Shown: positions 23,495 through 34,900, counted from the stretch's first letter. The stretch: 63,021 nt of DNA from an uncultured Collinsella sp. (GCA_900543275.1 UQQL01000004.1:1-63021); one strand, 5' to 3'. A program made the numbers and translations. Notes: generated from the letters alone by a model not told the origin.

Positions 23495-25162
23495 GGCCTC
23501 GCCGTGCTCCTCTTCCCAGCTGCGGTCGACATATTTCTCGACCACGGCGTCGTCGTCAAAGTGCAGCGGCTTGTCCAGGTTGCGGGGCTTAAAGCCCTCC
23601 ATGAACTTGTCACGGCCAAAGCTCTCGGGAATCGCCACGGGATAGCGGCCGGTAAAGCACGCGTCGCAGTAGCCGCCCTTGGGCATGACCTTCAGCAGGC
23701 CCTCGACCGAAAGGAAGGCCAGCGAATCGGCGCCAATGTACTCGCAGATCTCATCGACCGTCTTGTTGGCACTGATGAGCTGCGACTGCACGTCGGTATC
23801 GATACCGTAGAAGCACGGCCAGATGACCTCGGGCGAGTTGATGCGAATGTGAATCTCCTTGGCGCCGGCGTTGCGCAGCATCTTGACGAGCTGCACCATG
23901 GTGGTGCCGCGCACGATGGAGTCGTCGATGACGACCAGGCGCTTGCCCTCGATGTTGTCGCGCAGCGGGTTGAGTTTCATACGCACGCCCATGGCGCGCA
24001 ACTCCTGCGTAGGCTCGATAAACGTACGGCCCACGTAGCGGTTCTTGATAAGGCCCTCACCAAAGGGAATGCCACTCTCGTGCGAATAGCCCTCCGCGGG
24101 CGGCAGGCCGGAGTCGGGCACGCCGATGACCAGGTCGGCCTCGACGGGCTCCTCATGTGCCAGCTGACGACCCATGTCATAACGGCAAGCGTAGACGCTC
24201 TTGCCGTTCATGATGGAATCGGGGCGAGCGAAGTAGACCTGCTCAAAGATGCAGTTAGCAGGCTCCTCGGCGGCAGGCACGCCCTGCTCGGACACAAGGC
24301 CCTCGGCGCTGATGCGCAAAATCTCGCCGGGACGGACGTCGCGGACGTACTCGGCACCCACAATGTCGAGCGCACAAGTCTCGGAGGCGACGACCCAGCC
24401 GCCGGCGCGGGTGACATGGGTGGCAACGTCAACCGTCGCGGCGCCGTCCTGCGACGGCAGCTGCGAAACGGATGCGGCATCGGCCTGGTCCAGGCCCTCG
24501 TCCACCAGCTTGCCCAACACCAGTGGGCGAATGCCATGCGGATCGCGGAAGGCGTAGAGCGCCTGCTCGTTGATGAGCGTCATGGCATAACCGCCACGCA
24601 CGAGCTCCATGGTCTTGCGAATGCCCTCGCGCAGGTGGCCCGTACGCTGGGTAAAGTAGCCGATGAGCTTGGTCGCGACCTCGGAATCCGAATTGGAGAG
24701 GAACGGCACGCCCAGCTCGATCAGCTGGCGGCGCAGCTCGTCGGTGTTGACGAGGGTGCCGTTGTGCGCGAGCGCGATAATGACGCTATTGATGGTAGAG
24801 AGGTGCGGCTGAGAGGCTTCCCAGCTCTTGGCGCCGGCGGTGCCGTAGCGCACATGACCCACGGCCAGCTGACCGGAGAGCGTCGACAAGTCGGCATTGG
24901 AGAACACGCGGTCGAGCAGCCCCAGATCCTTGCGGACCATAACCGTACCGCCGTCACCCACGGCGATTCCCGCCGATTCTTGGCCACGGTGCTGCAGTGC
25001 ACGCAGGCCAAAGTACGTCAGTCGAGCCACGTCGCGATCGGGCGCCCAGACACCAAAAACGCCGCATTCCTCATGCAGCTGGTCGGAGTCCGGATCATAC
25101 GTCGACATGGCGTTCACCTGTCCCGCGGCACGCTCGGCCGCGCGGATGGTTTCTTGAGACAT
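23492..25162 (-). CDS. purF: Amidophosphoribosyltransferase (Fe-S type)
   Basis: The 556-residue enzyme makes phosphoribosylamine from PRPP and glutamine, the first committed step of purine synthesis. The glutaminase Cys opens CGVFG at about residue 34, so about 33 residues would be removed as a propeptide. The PRTase core shows VVIDDSIVRGTTMVQLVKMLR. Cysteines in NCIFEQVYF, WPCFYG and YCDACF correspond to the ligands of the 4Fe-4S cluster in Bacillus-type PurF. GAGGGG precedes the ATG at 25162; an ATG at 25108 would give a propeptide of normal length. Confidence 0.95.
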   Translation of the reverse strand: MSQETIRAAERAAGQVNAMSTYDPDSDQLHEECGVFGVWAPDRDVARLTYFGLRALQHRGQESAGIAVGDGGTVMVRKDLGLLDRVFSNADLSTLSGQLAVGHVRYGTAGAKSWEASQPHLSTINSVIIALAHNGTLVNTDELRRQLIELGVPFLSNSDSEVATKLIGYFTQRTGHLREGIRKTMELVRGGYAMTLINEQALYAFRDPHGIRPLVLGKLVDEGLDQADAASVSQLPSQDGAATVDVATHVTRAGGWVVASETCALDIVGAEYVRDVRPGEILRISAEGLVSEQGVPAAEEPANCIFEQVYFARPDSIMNGKSVYACRYDMGRQLAHEEPVEADLVIGVPDSGLPPAEGYSHESGIPFGEGLIKNRYVGRTFIEPTQELRAMGVRMKLNPLRDNIEGKRLVVIDDSIVRGTTMVQLVKMLRNAGAKEIHIRINSPEVIWPCFYGIDTDVQSQLISANKTVDEICEYIGADSLAFLSVEGLLKVMPKGGYCDACFTGRYPVAIPESFGRDKFMEGFKPRNLDKPLHFDDDAVVEKYVDRSWEEEHGEA

Positions 25163-25203
25163 GGCATCCCCTCAGAGCCTCGTTATTTGGCGTTACCTGC
25201 CCT

Positions 25204-25209
25204 ATTATA
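25204..25209 (-). promoter_or_regulatory. Putative -10 box for purF
   Basis: A perfect TATAAT on the minus strand lies 42 bp ahead of the purF ATG. No convincing -35 box is seen. The 295-bp divergent region 25163-25457 otherwise shows no recognised riboswitch or gene. Confidence 0.35.
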
Positions 25210-25457
25210 CGCACGGCAAGACAAGCACTCCCGCGCATGAACAGCGCTTTTTAAAAGCCCACCGAGCTTATAATCCGTTTTGCAGCCAAACATTTTATTG
25301 GGCAATCGCCTCGGGACCGACGATCCCGCATGCTTCCGTTGCGGCGCGTCTCGCCCGCCGTTAGGGCTTACATTGTTGCAATTGGGACGTTCGTCCTGTC
25401 TTTTGGCAGGTCGGCGGCGTATCCTTATAACCTACAACAAAGCGAGAAAGGTTCTGT

Positions 25458-26687
25458 ATGGATCGAAACGAACTCGACCCCAGCGTCCCCAGCGCCACGG
25501 AGGTCAAGAAGATCCCGCTCATCATTAAGGTGTACGCCGTCCTGTGCATCCTGTCCGGCGTGGGAACGCTCCCGTCAGTCGGCGCCTTTATGTGGCAGGT
25601 CATCACCGCGCTCATCAACGGCAACGCCGCCGCCAAGCTCGGCGACAACACACTCGTCGCGGTCGGCCTTATCGTCGCCGGCATCATGCTCTCTGCGGCA
25701 AGTGCCGTCATCCTAATCATCTTTGGCCTGGACCTTATCAAAAACCAGCGCCGCAACGCCGCCCGCCTGTCCTACATCCTTATTGCATTCACCGTCGTCG
25801 AGCTTTTGGTCGACGTGATGCTCCAGGGCATCGGGCCCTTCCTGCTGCGTCCCGCGATCCAGCTCGGCATCCTCGTTGCACTTTCAGCAACCGTCGACCC
25901 CACGCTGCGCCAGGAGCGCGAACTGCAGCGTCGCCTGCAGGAGATGCTCGACCGTGACGCCGCGGCGGAGGGCATGCTCGGCCGCGATGAAACCGGCGAG
26001 GGCTACATCAAGCTCAACTACTTCAACCTGTTCTGGGTATTCTTCGTCTGCTGCGTGCTCGGCCTGATCGCCGAGGACATCTGGCATATGACAGTCGACG
26101 ACCCGGGCGTCTACCAGAACCGCGCCGGCATGCTGTTTGGTCCCTTCAGCCCCATCTATGGCTTTGGCGCCGTACTCATGACCATGGTGCTCAACCGCTT
26201 CTATAAAAAGAACCCCATCATCATTTTCCTGGTAAGCGCTGTGCTCGGCGCGAGCTTTGAGGTGTTCGTGGGCTGGTTTATGCAGACCTCATTTGGCGTG
26301 GTCTCGTGGAGCTACTCGCACATGAAGTTGTTCGGCATGCCCGACCCACTCGCCGTCCTTACGGGCGGACGCACCTGCACGGGCTTTGCCTGCCTGTGGG
26401 GCCTGGGTGGCCTTATCTGGATCAAGCTGCTGTTGCCGAGGCTGCTCAAGCTCATCAACATGATTCCGTGGAAGAGTCGCTACTCGGCTACCGTCATCTT
26501 TACCGTCATTATGCTGGTCGACGGCGTCATGACGCTGCAGTCGCTCGACTACTGGTACCAGCGCGTCAACGGCACGGAGCCGGATATTCCCGTCGCGCAG
26601 TTCTACGGCAAGTATTTCGATAACGACTACATGGAGAACCGCTTCCAGAGCATGACCATGAGCCCCAAGGATGCGACGCGCGTGTAG
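25458..26687 (+). CDS. Putative ABC-transporter type IV (CmpB-like) membrane protein
   Basis: The 409-residue protein has an N-terminal half with four hydrophobic segments (about residues 20-120), a charged cytoplasmic stretch (RQERELQRRLQEMLDRD), and a C-terminal half with LNYFNLFWVFFVCCVLG, GPFSPIYGFGAVLMTMVL and EVFVGWFMQTSFGVVSW, which matches the ABC_trans_CmpB family. AAAGG precedes the ATG. It is a single plus-strand gene divergent from purF, with its own terminator. Function in this family is not established. Confidence 0.8.
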   Translation: MDRNELDPSVPSATEVKKIPLIIKVYAVLCILSGVGTLPSVGAFMWQVITALINGNAAAKLGDNTLVAVGLIVAGIMLSAASAVILIIFGLDLIKNQRRNAARLSYILIAFTVVELLVDVMLQGIGPFLLRPAIQLGILVALSATVDPTLRQERELQRRLQEMLDRDAAAEGMLGRDETGEGYIKLNYFNLFWVFFVCCVLGLIAEDIWHMTVDDPGVYQNRAGMLFGPFSPIYGFGAVLMTMVLNRFYKKNPIIIFLVSAVLGASFEVFVGWFMQTSFGVVSWSYSHMKLFGMPDPLAVLTGGRTCTGFACLWGLGGLIWIKLLLPRLLKLINMIPWKSRYSATVIFTVIMLVDGVMTLQSLDYWYQRVNGTEPDIPVAQFYGKYFDNDYMENRFQSMTMSPKDATRV

Positions 26688-26708
26688 CGCTCACCGCGCC
26701 CAAAACGC

Positions 26709-26747
26709 AAAATGCCCGCCGGTATCACACGTACCGGTGGGCATTTT
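26709..26747. terminator. Bidirectional terminator between convergent genes
   Basis: Arms 26709-26724 and 26732-26747 (one G-T) end in TTTTT on the plus strand and TTTT on the minus strand. It lies between the membrane protein gene and the MoaE-like gene. Confidence 0.85.
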
Positions 26748-26777
26748 TATAAACGATCCTTCTATCGACGCAAGCCT

Positions 26778-27194
26778 CTACGCCTCGCGCTCGACCTCAC
26801 TCACGCATTCGTTCTTAATGGTGCCAACGAGCGCCTGCAGCGCATCGACCACGTGCGGGCGAATGTCCCCGCCGATGAGCACGAGCATGATGTCGTCACC
26901 TACGGCAAGCTCGCCGCTTGCCAGCCACACACGCACATAGCCGATACCCGGCATCGCACGCGTCGCCTCGATAGCAGCCTGCACCTTCTGAGCATCGAAG
27001 CCGAACACCATGCCGCCCACCTTATGCCCAGGCGCCACGCCATCGGTCTCGACTCCGCGCACCTCAGCCTTGGGCGTCGCGCGCACCACACCGTTATGCG
27101 TCAGATACATCCCACAGCCTGCCGCCGAAGCATCGGCCTTGGCCTCGCGCAGCCAAGCATCAATCGAAGGCATCAATTTGCCACTCTCGAGCAT
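26778..27194 (-). CDS. MoaE-like molybdopterin synthase large-subunit family protein
   Basis: The 138-residue protein has MPSIDAWLREAKAD and YLTHNGVVRATPK near the N-terminus, the region matching the MoaE segment where the chain enters the dimer, and AIEATRAMPGIGYVRVWLASGELAVGDDIMLVLIGG, which matches the RIWIAHRIGxLxVGD-type motif of MoaE, although HR is replaced by SG. The active-site Lys found in MoaE is not obvious, so catalysis is uncertain. GGGAG precedes adjacent ATGs at 27197 and 27194. No other molybdenum cofactor gene is near. Confidence 0.65.
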   Translation of the reverse strand: MLESGKLMPSIDAWLREAKADASAAGCGMYLTHNGVVRATPKAEVRGVETDGVAPGHKVGGMVFGFDAQKVQAAIEATRAMPGIGYVRVWLASGELAVGDDIMLVLIGGDIRPHVVDALQALVGTIKNECVSEVEREA

Positions 27195-27215
27195 CATTTC
27201 TCCCTTACCGTCGTC

Positions 27216-27252
27216 GAGTAGCCAATTTGGGACGGGGCCTTTTTAGCTACTC
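27216..27252. repeat. Hairpin with conserved 23-nt loop, copy 1
   Basis: Arms GAGTAGC (27216-27222) and GCTACTC (27246-27252) enclose a 23-nt loop that contains AATTTGGGACGGGGC and TTTTT. A second copy at 62471-62509 keeps 20 of 23 loop bases, while the outermost and innermost stem pairs change with pairing preserved. It lies between the sortase stop and the MoaE-like start. Confidence 0.7.
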
Positions 27253-27261
27253 TCGAACAAC

Positions 27262-28266
27262 TTATTCCTCGACCGGCGTGAGCACCATGACGGCGCGTGT
27301 GTTGCTCAGCGACAGCGAACGACAGGTCACAAGCGTTACAACCTTAGTTGCCGAAGCGGCACGATCGGTGGCATCACTCGCCACGGCAGAAGCGCCGTCG
27401 AGCATCTCGGACAGGTAGTTCTTGAGTCCGTCGTCGCCCTCAAAATTGGTCGTGCGCGCCTTGGCATACGTGTCCTCGACCACCTTGGTCGCCAGCGGAC
27501 GCAACTTATACGTCGCAACGCGCGTGATGTAGTACACATATTCAATGCTATCGAACGTTGCCTGGTCAGTCGTATCCGAAATCACGTTGAACATCGACCC
27601 ATCGTTCATATGGTGGCCGTAGATCGTGGTCTGCTGGTCGACCATTCCCGGCGCGGTGTCATCGCTATCCAAGAAGATGGCACCCGAGGCGTTAGACGTG
27701 CCATCGAACAGCGTGTTGAGGTATTTGGAGTTGTTGTTGGTCTGCACCACGGGATAGTTGATGTTGGTTCCCGGCACGTAAATCCAACCCACAATCTCGG
27801 GGTTCGTCTGAGCAAGCGCATCAAAGTCGATAATCGGCACGCCGCTGGCGTCCTTATCGCTTACATATTGCTTCTCGATTTTCTGATACGAATCGCTCGC
27901 CTGCTTATAGCCAATCTGGGCATTAATAAAAATAGCGGCGGCGGCGACAATCAGGCCGATGCCCACGATGATGAGCAAGATGGGAATGATGGATCGGCGT
28001 TTCTTACGCGGCTGCTCGGCATAGTTGGACGGCGCGTCACTCAGCTGCCTCGTCGTCTGAGCCTGCTTCTTTGCCGTGCCATATGATGAAGGGCGATACG
28101 CAGCCGGCGTATCCTGGCGGCGATGGGACGTCGGCGTTACGGAACGCGGCGCGCGCGGCTGCTGAGGAGAGGATGTCCGACCTTGCTGCGCCGCATGGGC
28201 AGTACCCGGCTTCGACGGATCGGGAATCTGGGAAGCCTTGAATCGTTTTCCCTGATAGTCGGACAT
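27262..28266 (-). CDS. srtB: Class B sortase
   Basis: The 334-residue transpeptidase anchors surface proteins to peptidoglycan. It has a Pro/Ser/Gln-rich cytoplasmic lead, one membrane helix at about residues 90-112 (IIPILLIIVGIGLIVAAAAIF), the catalytic His218 in YGHHMNDGSMF, the catalytic Cys315 in VVTLVTCRS and the Arg in SNTRAVMVL. The long N-terminal region and the TLxTC motif fit class B. AAGGAGA precedes the ATG at 28266. It lies 36 bp behind purE and 715 bp from the GH31 surface-protein gene. Confidence 0.88.
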   Translation of the reverse strand: MSDYQGKRFKASQIPDPSKPGTAHAAQQGRTSSPQQPRAPRSVTPTSHRRQDTPAAYRPSSYGTAKKQAQTTRQLSDAPSNYAEQPRKKRRSIIPILLIIVGIGLIVAAAAIFINAQIGYKQASDSYQKIEKQYVSDKDASGVPIIDFDALAQTNPEIVGWIYVPGTNINYPVVQTNNNSKYLNTLFDGTSNASGAIFLDSDDTAPGMVDQQTTIYGHHMNDGSMFNVISDTTDQATFDSIEYVYYITRVATYKLRPLATKVVEDTYAKARTTNFEGDDGLKNYLSEMLDGASAVASDATDRAASATKVVTLVTCRSLSLSNTRAVMVLTPVEE

Positions 28267-28301
28267 GGCTCTCCTTATACTGCGGTGAAACGGCGGAACG
28301 C

Positions 28302-28766
28302 CTAGGCGTCGGCCATCTCCTGCTTCATCTTCTCGATAACCCTGCGGTACTCGGGGTCGCAAGCACCCAGAATCTGAGTGGCATAGATGGCGGCATTCTT
28401 GGCGCCGTTGATGGCAACGCAGGCCACGGGCACGCCCGAAGGCATCTGCACCATCGACAGCAGCGAATCCATACCGCCCAGGTCACTCGTCTTCATAGGT
28501 ACGCCGATAACCGGCAGCGGTGTAAAGGCGGCCACGACACCACCCAGGTGAGCGGCCTTGCCGGCGGCGGCGATAATCACTTTGATACCGCGATCGGCGG
28601 CAGTCGAAGCCCACTCGTGGACCTTCGCCGGTGTGCGGTGTGCGCTCGCAATGACAAGCTCATAGGGCACGCCCAGCGCCTCGAGCTCGGCGGTGCAACC
28701 TTCCATAACGCCCAGATCGGACTTGGAACCCATGATGATCCCGACAACCGGCTTTTGATCTGCCAT
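28302..28766 (-). CDS. purE: 5-(carboxyamino)imidazole ribonucleotide mutase
   Basis: The 154-residue enzyme interconverts N5-CAIR and CAIR, step 6b of purine synthesis. VGIIMGSKSDLGVMEGC near the N-terminus, SAHRTPAKVHEW with the catalytic His, and GKAAHLGGVVAAFTPLPVIGVP are diagnostic. AGGAGG lies 9 nt before the ATG at 28766. No purK is seen next to it. The gene is apart from the purF operon and is followed by the sortase. Confidence 0.95.
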   Translation of the reverse strand: MADQKPVVGIIMGSKSDLGVMEGCTAELEALGVPYELVIASAHRTPAKVHEWASTAADRGIKVIIAAAGKAAHLGGVVAAFTPLPVIGVPMKTSDLGGMDSLLSMVQMPSGVPVACVAINGAKNAAIYATQILGACDPEYRRVIEKMKQEMADA

Positions 28767-28918
28767 AAACAAAGACCTCCTGTTGAGAGCGGTGACGCGG
28801 CGGATCCGCGACCCTTAACTACTGAGAGTAGTATAGCTGCCGATGCTGATGTGTTCGGCGGGAGACGGAACGCTTTGCGAGATTAAGGCCGAAGGGTCGG
28901 AGCTTTCCGCCCACATTC

Positions 28919-28962
28919 AAAAAGCGTGCCCACCGTCCTTGGGTGGGACGGCGGGCACGCTT
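28919..28962 (-). terminator. Terminator of the GH31 surface-protein gene
   Basis: Paired arms (28924-28938 with 28946-28960, one mismatch) are followed on the minus strand by TTTTT (28923-28919). It sits 20 bp past the stop. Confidence 0.85.
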
Positions 28963-28980
28963 GCTTAGCTGTTGCTGGGG

Positions 28981-31900
28981 CTACTTAGCCTTGCTGCGAC
29001 GATGGAAGAAAGCGCCGATCGCGGCGATGATGGCGCCAAGACCACCGACGGTCGCGACGGTCGCCGCCGTCTGGTCTCCGGTATTGGGAATCGCCGAACC
29101 GTTCTTCTTGCTGCCCTGGGCCTTGTCGCCTGCGGGCTTGCCCGCCTGGTTGCCGCCGTTCGAGCCATTGCCGGAACCCTGGTTGCCCGAGCCGCCCTGA
29201 TTGCCGGAATCGGCATCCTTGAGGCTCTCAATAGCCAGCTTGAGCTGGTCATAGGCCGCCTGGAGCTGGGTGTCGGAAGCATTCTCATCACCCAAAACGT
29301 CCTCGGCGTAGGTAATGGCATCCGTCAGGGCCTTGACAGACTCGGCCGTCTTGCCCCTGGCGTCAGTCTCCTTCGCCTGCTTGACCAGGGCCTTGAGCTG
29401 CTTCTTAGTCGGATTCTCGACCGGGGCCACCGGGGTCTTCTCGAGCGCGCCGCGGGCGCTCTCGAGCGCCCTGAGCGCCTGGTCGACCTCGTCCTGCGTG
29501 GCGTTCTCGTCGCTCAAGATGGCGCGGGCGCTCGCCAGGGCGTTCTCGAGCGCCGTCCAGGAGGCCTCGGTGTAGTCACCGGCCTTGAGGTCGCCGGCAG
29601 CAACCTCGGCATCAACCTTTTCGATCGCGGTAGCGAGATCATCCTTCGCCACCGGATCGGGAACGGCCGTACCGTAGAACTTGAGCTCCGCCACGCTGCA
29701 GTAGGCATCGACGTCGCCACCGCCGGCGTGAATCACCTTGACGGTCACGTAGCGACCGCGCGCGGCGCCAAAGCTCATCTGTTTCCAGTCGCCACGGTCG
29801 GTGAGTACGTGGCCGTCGTTGTCGAAGGCAAACGTACCCATCGACACGGCGGTGCCCATCTCATAACCGTCGGCAGTGTCGGAGACCAGTATCTCGGCCT
29901 CGAAGATATCGCCGTTAGTGCCGCCGTCCTGGCGCGGCAGGAATGTAACGTCGGTGAGATCGTAGTCGCGGCCCAGGTCGACACTCAGATACTGGGGCAT
30001 ACCGGTCCCATGGGCCCAGTCGCTGTGCCAAAGCGTCCGCTCGTCGCCGTCGAGAGCGTTGACGGCGTTGCTGCCCTCGTAGTCGGCCTCACTCGAGAAG
30101 CCGGCCACCTTGACGTTCTTGCGGTTCTCGGGCGTGTTGATAAGAATCTTCTCATCGACAGGGCGCATCTTGAGGCCGTCGATTGCCTTCTCGATCTTGG
30201 CTGTGGCGTCTGCGACATCCTTCTTGCTATAGCTGCCTTGGCCGCCGTCGAGGAGCTTCTGAGCCGCCTCGACCGCAGCGGTGAGAGCCTTATAGGAATC
30301 CTTAGTGTAGACGGACTCGCTGTAGCCCGCGGCCTTGGAAAGCGCTGCCACGAGCGCAGAGGTATCGACACCAGCCTTGACCTCGACCTCATAGGATGCG
30401 GTCTTGGAGGGGTCGAGTACCGACGCCACCGTGATCTTTGCCTTGCCGGCCTTGTTGGCACGCAGGTAGTAGCTCACGCTATCGCCAGCCTGAACAGCGG
30501 AGACGCTTACCACAGAGGGGTCGGAGCTCTCGACCGTCACATAGGGGTAGCCGGCGCTCTCAGGCGTGGCCTTGGCGTCGACGAGCGTAACGTCGCCTTC
30601 AAAGAACTCGGTCTGGTTCTTGCCTAGCTCGACACCCTCGATGGCCTCGACACCCTGCGTGTAGTTGAAGTTGACCTCACGCAGTGTGAGCATCTGGTCA
30701 CCCGATGCCTCAAGCGGCGTGACCTCGACCTTGGTCGCCTTCTTGCCCTTGTTCTCGGCAGAGAGGCCAAAGGCGTAGCGAGCCCGGAAGGAATCGTACT
30801 CCCCGCCCGCGAACTCTTGGGTCGAGCCATCCTCGAACGTCACGACAGCCTTGATCTTCTGCACGGTTCCGTTGCCACCGTTGCGGTTAACGACCTCGAC
30901 ACTATCGAGTTTCGACGGCGTCTTAAATGCGAATGTCATCGTGGTGGGAAGCTTCACGTAACTCGGAAGCTTACCCTCGCTGTCCCAGTTGCCGCTCCAG
31001 TTCCATAGGAACTCAAAGCCGTTGTCGCCCTCGTTATTATCGAACAGCGCGTTATAGCTCTTCTGCTGGATAAGTTTCTCGACGTTGGTCCCGTCGTCGG
31101 TCGTGAGCTCATCGTTGGTCATCGTGATGTTGAAGGCATCCTGACCGTACTCGGCGACCGTTGGCTGAGGAACATCCGGCATCGTCACCGTGCCGTCGCT
31201 CGCAAACTCAAGCGCGTCGCATGCCGGACCGATGAGCCAAGATGTCGAGGGCAGTTCGACCTTGCCGGCGGTCTTGGCCTTGAGCTTGAAACTCGCCACC
31301 GCGCCGGTACCGTTGTAGAGCTTGCCATCGCCGCGGTTGGCAAAGGCGAGATTGATAGTCTGCGTTCTGTCCGCGAACTGGACCTTCTCGCGAGACAGGT
31401 TCTCCATGCCGGCAGTCGAGCCGTCCTGCGCGATGCTCTCGGACACAAACTCGAACTGGTCGCTCTTGAAGTTGACGAGAGCGCCCAGGGCGTTGACGTT
31501 CTTAGCGTCGGCCGCATAGACATCAACGGTGATCTCATCACCGGCCTCGACCTCGGTCTTGCTCGGAATCACCGCGAGCGAACCTGCGACCTTGCCCTTT
31601 TGTTTAGTGCCGCCGTCAAGACCCGCCATGGTGAACGAGTAATCGTACACGTCGTAAACGCCGTTATCGTTGAGGTCGGCGAAGTGGTCGCGGATCTGCG
31701 AACCGAACGTCGGGGTATCGGGCTCGCGATTCTCGAGGCCCAGATAGTTCTTCATGTTGGAGTAGTCTCCGTCGGAGATCGTGGCCTTGTTGAGGTTGGA
31801 GCCCACGGCGAAGCCATCCGTGCCGTCGGTCTTGTAGATGGCAATCTCGGACGCGGAGAAGAAATTGCCGACCGAGGCGAGCGGTGTCATGCGCACGTAA

Positions 31901-34900
31901 CGGGCGGCCACGGTGCCGTCAAACGCTACCGTCTTACAATCAGCGGAACGTGCCCAATCGACCTCCTGGCTCGTCCAGTGGACGCCATCGAGACTCGTCT
32001 CAACACGCATCTTGGTCACAGTGCCGTTGCCGGCGTCATCGCGCGGATAGTACTCGAGCTTATCGAGCTTGTAAGCGCGTCCATAGTCAACGGTAAGCGC
32101 CTTGCCTAGATCGTTGCCACCGGAGTGGAAACCGCCGTCGCCCGACTGGAACTCATGGTCGAAGGCGAGCTCGGCCTTATGGCTGCCGTAAAGTGAGCCC
32201 TCCCAGGTGATTTCCTCGGCGTCGGGGACGTTCCGCCACGGATCGAGTGCGGAGTTCGCCTCGAGCACATCGCTCCAGGCGGAGTAACCTTCGGCGCTGC
32301 GCGAACGAATCTGGTAGGTGTGCTTGCTATTGTAGGCGAGGTCGGTGTGCGTGAACTCGGCCGCATCACCCACGGCAAACACAGTGCCGTCGACCTTAAG
32401 GTCGTAGGAGGTAGCACCATCGACCTTTCCCCAGGTGAGCTTGATGCTCGTTGGGGTCGTGGCGTCCTCGGGGGCAGCAAGGTTCGTGGGTGCGGAGAGG
32501 TTCTCGTTGAGGCGATCGGCTGTGAGCGTGGCATCGGCGTTCACGAAACCGCCCAGCTCAAGCGTCTGCGCCGCTGCAGCAACATCGGTCTTCGCGAACT
32601 TGACGTAGACCTTGGGGTTCGTGGTGATCTTGGTGTTGTTGAAGCTCTCGCCCTGCTCGGCCTCGGTGCCGTCCGCATCGCTGCCGTAGTGGTTGAGGTT
32701 GGGGGTCTCGCTGTAGAAGTAGACCGCCTGGCCGGCCTCGGGGGTCGCGGCGTCAAAGGTCTCCTGCGAGTCGACCTCAACCACGTTGAGTGCGGATCCG
32801 CCGTTCTTGGCGACAACGCTCGTGGGCTTGGCGGACACATTGGCCACGAAGGTCGTGGTGCGGTTGGAGTCGTAGCCGTTGTAGCCGCCCTGCGAGGCCT
32901 CGGCGGTAAAGGTCGCGGTGCCGCCTGCGGCCTTGGAGCTGTAGACGGTGCTCACATGCTCACCGTAGGAGATATTGTCGATCGTGCCGTAGGAATCGTC
33001 CTCAGTCGTGTTGTTCTCGATGGAGGAGCCGTCGTCCTCGTACTGCGTAAAGGTGCCGTCGCCCTCGGTGGCGAAGAACTCGACGATACGCTGGCTGCGG
33101 TCGGTACCCTTGGTGTTGGTGTCGCTCACGGCCTCGGGGTTGTTGTTCTCGGCGTACATCGGCACGATAGCGTTGGCCTTCACAAACAGCGGCAGCTTCC
33201 AAAGCGGAGCCTCGTAGTTGTTGAGAACCTGGCCGCCGCGATACTGCTTACCCGAGAAGTAATCGATCCAGATGGTGGGATTCTCGTCGGTGCCGTAGTT
33301 GGGGAGGTAAATCCCATTGCGAATGTCGTTGCCGTTCTCGTCTGCCTGGGTATCCTGATACACCGGTGCCACTAGGAAGTTCTCACCGAACATATACTGG
33401 TACTGCGTCGAAGTGCTTGCGGCGTACTCGGAGTTGTCGGAAAGCAGCATGGCGCGGATCATGGGCAGGCCGGCATCGCCGTTACCCGTGTCGATGTTGG
33501 CCGCCGAGGCCGCGCTCGTGTAGATATAGGGCATGAGCTGCGCCTTGAGCTTGAGGTAGAAGCGCGAGATGCCTGTGTAGGGATCGCCATGCGTCATGGG
33601 CGATTTACGGTAGGTGCCCCAACCGTCCATGTCAAGCATAGAGGGCGTGAACGTCTTCCACTGGTAGTCACGCGCAGAGATGATGGGGTCGCCGCCAAAG
33701 ATGCCATCCATGTCGGAGCCGATGTTGGGGTTGCCCGAAAGACTCTGACCGATATACGTGGGGATATGGAAGCGAATGTACTCCCAGTTACCGCCATACT
33801 GGTCGCCGGTCCAAATGCCACCAAAGCGCTGCGTGCCGGCCCAACCATCGAGCGTGATGATGTTGGGGCGCTTGTTAGCGCCGGTCGTCACCGTGTCATA
33901 AGCTGTCTTGATGCCATTAAGACCAAAGGAGTAGCCAGATCCAACCCAGGCAACGTCGGTCTTAAGGGTAGTGATGCCTCCCGTCTTGACCTCGGCGTCG
34001 AAGTCGCGAAGCAGATGCCACGGGGTCTCAGGGTTGCTGTCGGGCTCAAGGTTGGACTGGGTCCACAAGCCCGTGCTCACACCCTTGGAGTTGGCATACT
34101 CGGTGAACTTCTTAAGGTTGTCGACATTGGCACGCACAGCGTTAAGACGGTCGGCCGAGCTCGCTCCGTCGGAGTTGACGCCGCCGGTCTTGTAGTAACC
34201 GTTCTGGCCATAGCCGGCGCCGTAACCGTCGTTCGGCAGGAACCAGCCGAGCGGCATGTCGTTGTCCTCGTAGTCATCGATAACCTGACGAGCAGAGAAC
34301 TGGCGGTCGAAATCGGTCGCTTTCATGTTCTCGGTATCAACCGTAGGGCCCTCACCGTTGAGCGTCTCGGCCGCAAGCGTGCCGTCGAGCTTGTAGCCCG
34401 TCGACATGCCAGACTCGTACTTAACGTCGCCCTTCTCGCTCGAGGACTTGCTGCCCTTGGTCTCCCACTTCTTTTGACCCGAGGTCGTTGACCAGCCATC
34501 ACGGTTATAGGCATTAAGATGACCAAGGTAGAACCCGTACTCGGGCAGCAGTACCGGGTTACCGGTCACCTTGTAGTAGTCCTGCAGCATCTCGGTTGCC
34601 ACGTTCGAAGCGCCCTCGTTGGTCGCCACGAAGTAGTAGGCATCAAACTCATTCTCGCTGTGCAAAGTCGTGACCGTCGATGAGTCCGTGGAACCGAAGT
34701 CGTAGGAACCCTCTGCAAACGTGTTTCGGAGTACGCCGTAGCCGTCACTCGTCCAATAAAACGGGTTGGGCGAGGCAACGCCGCCATCGGTCCAGTTGTT
34801 CGTGTTGGAGATGGCGATGGTCTGGTTGGTATGCAGGAAGCGTCCGTTCTGGGTGCCGCCGCCAAAGAAGTTCTCGGACTTCTCCTTGGCGAGCGTCTGG

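Noticed and set aside
26778..27194. Assignment as a functional moaE
   Set aside because: The fold marks are present, but no catalytic Lys motif or neighbouring Moco gene could be seen, so the gene symbol was withheld.
30000..31600. Possible split of the GH31 gene into two genes at the dockerin-like region
   Set aside because: One frame is open through the whole stretch with no stop or internal ribosome site, and signal and anchor lie at opposite ends.
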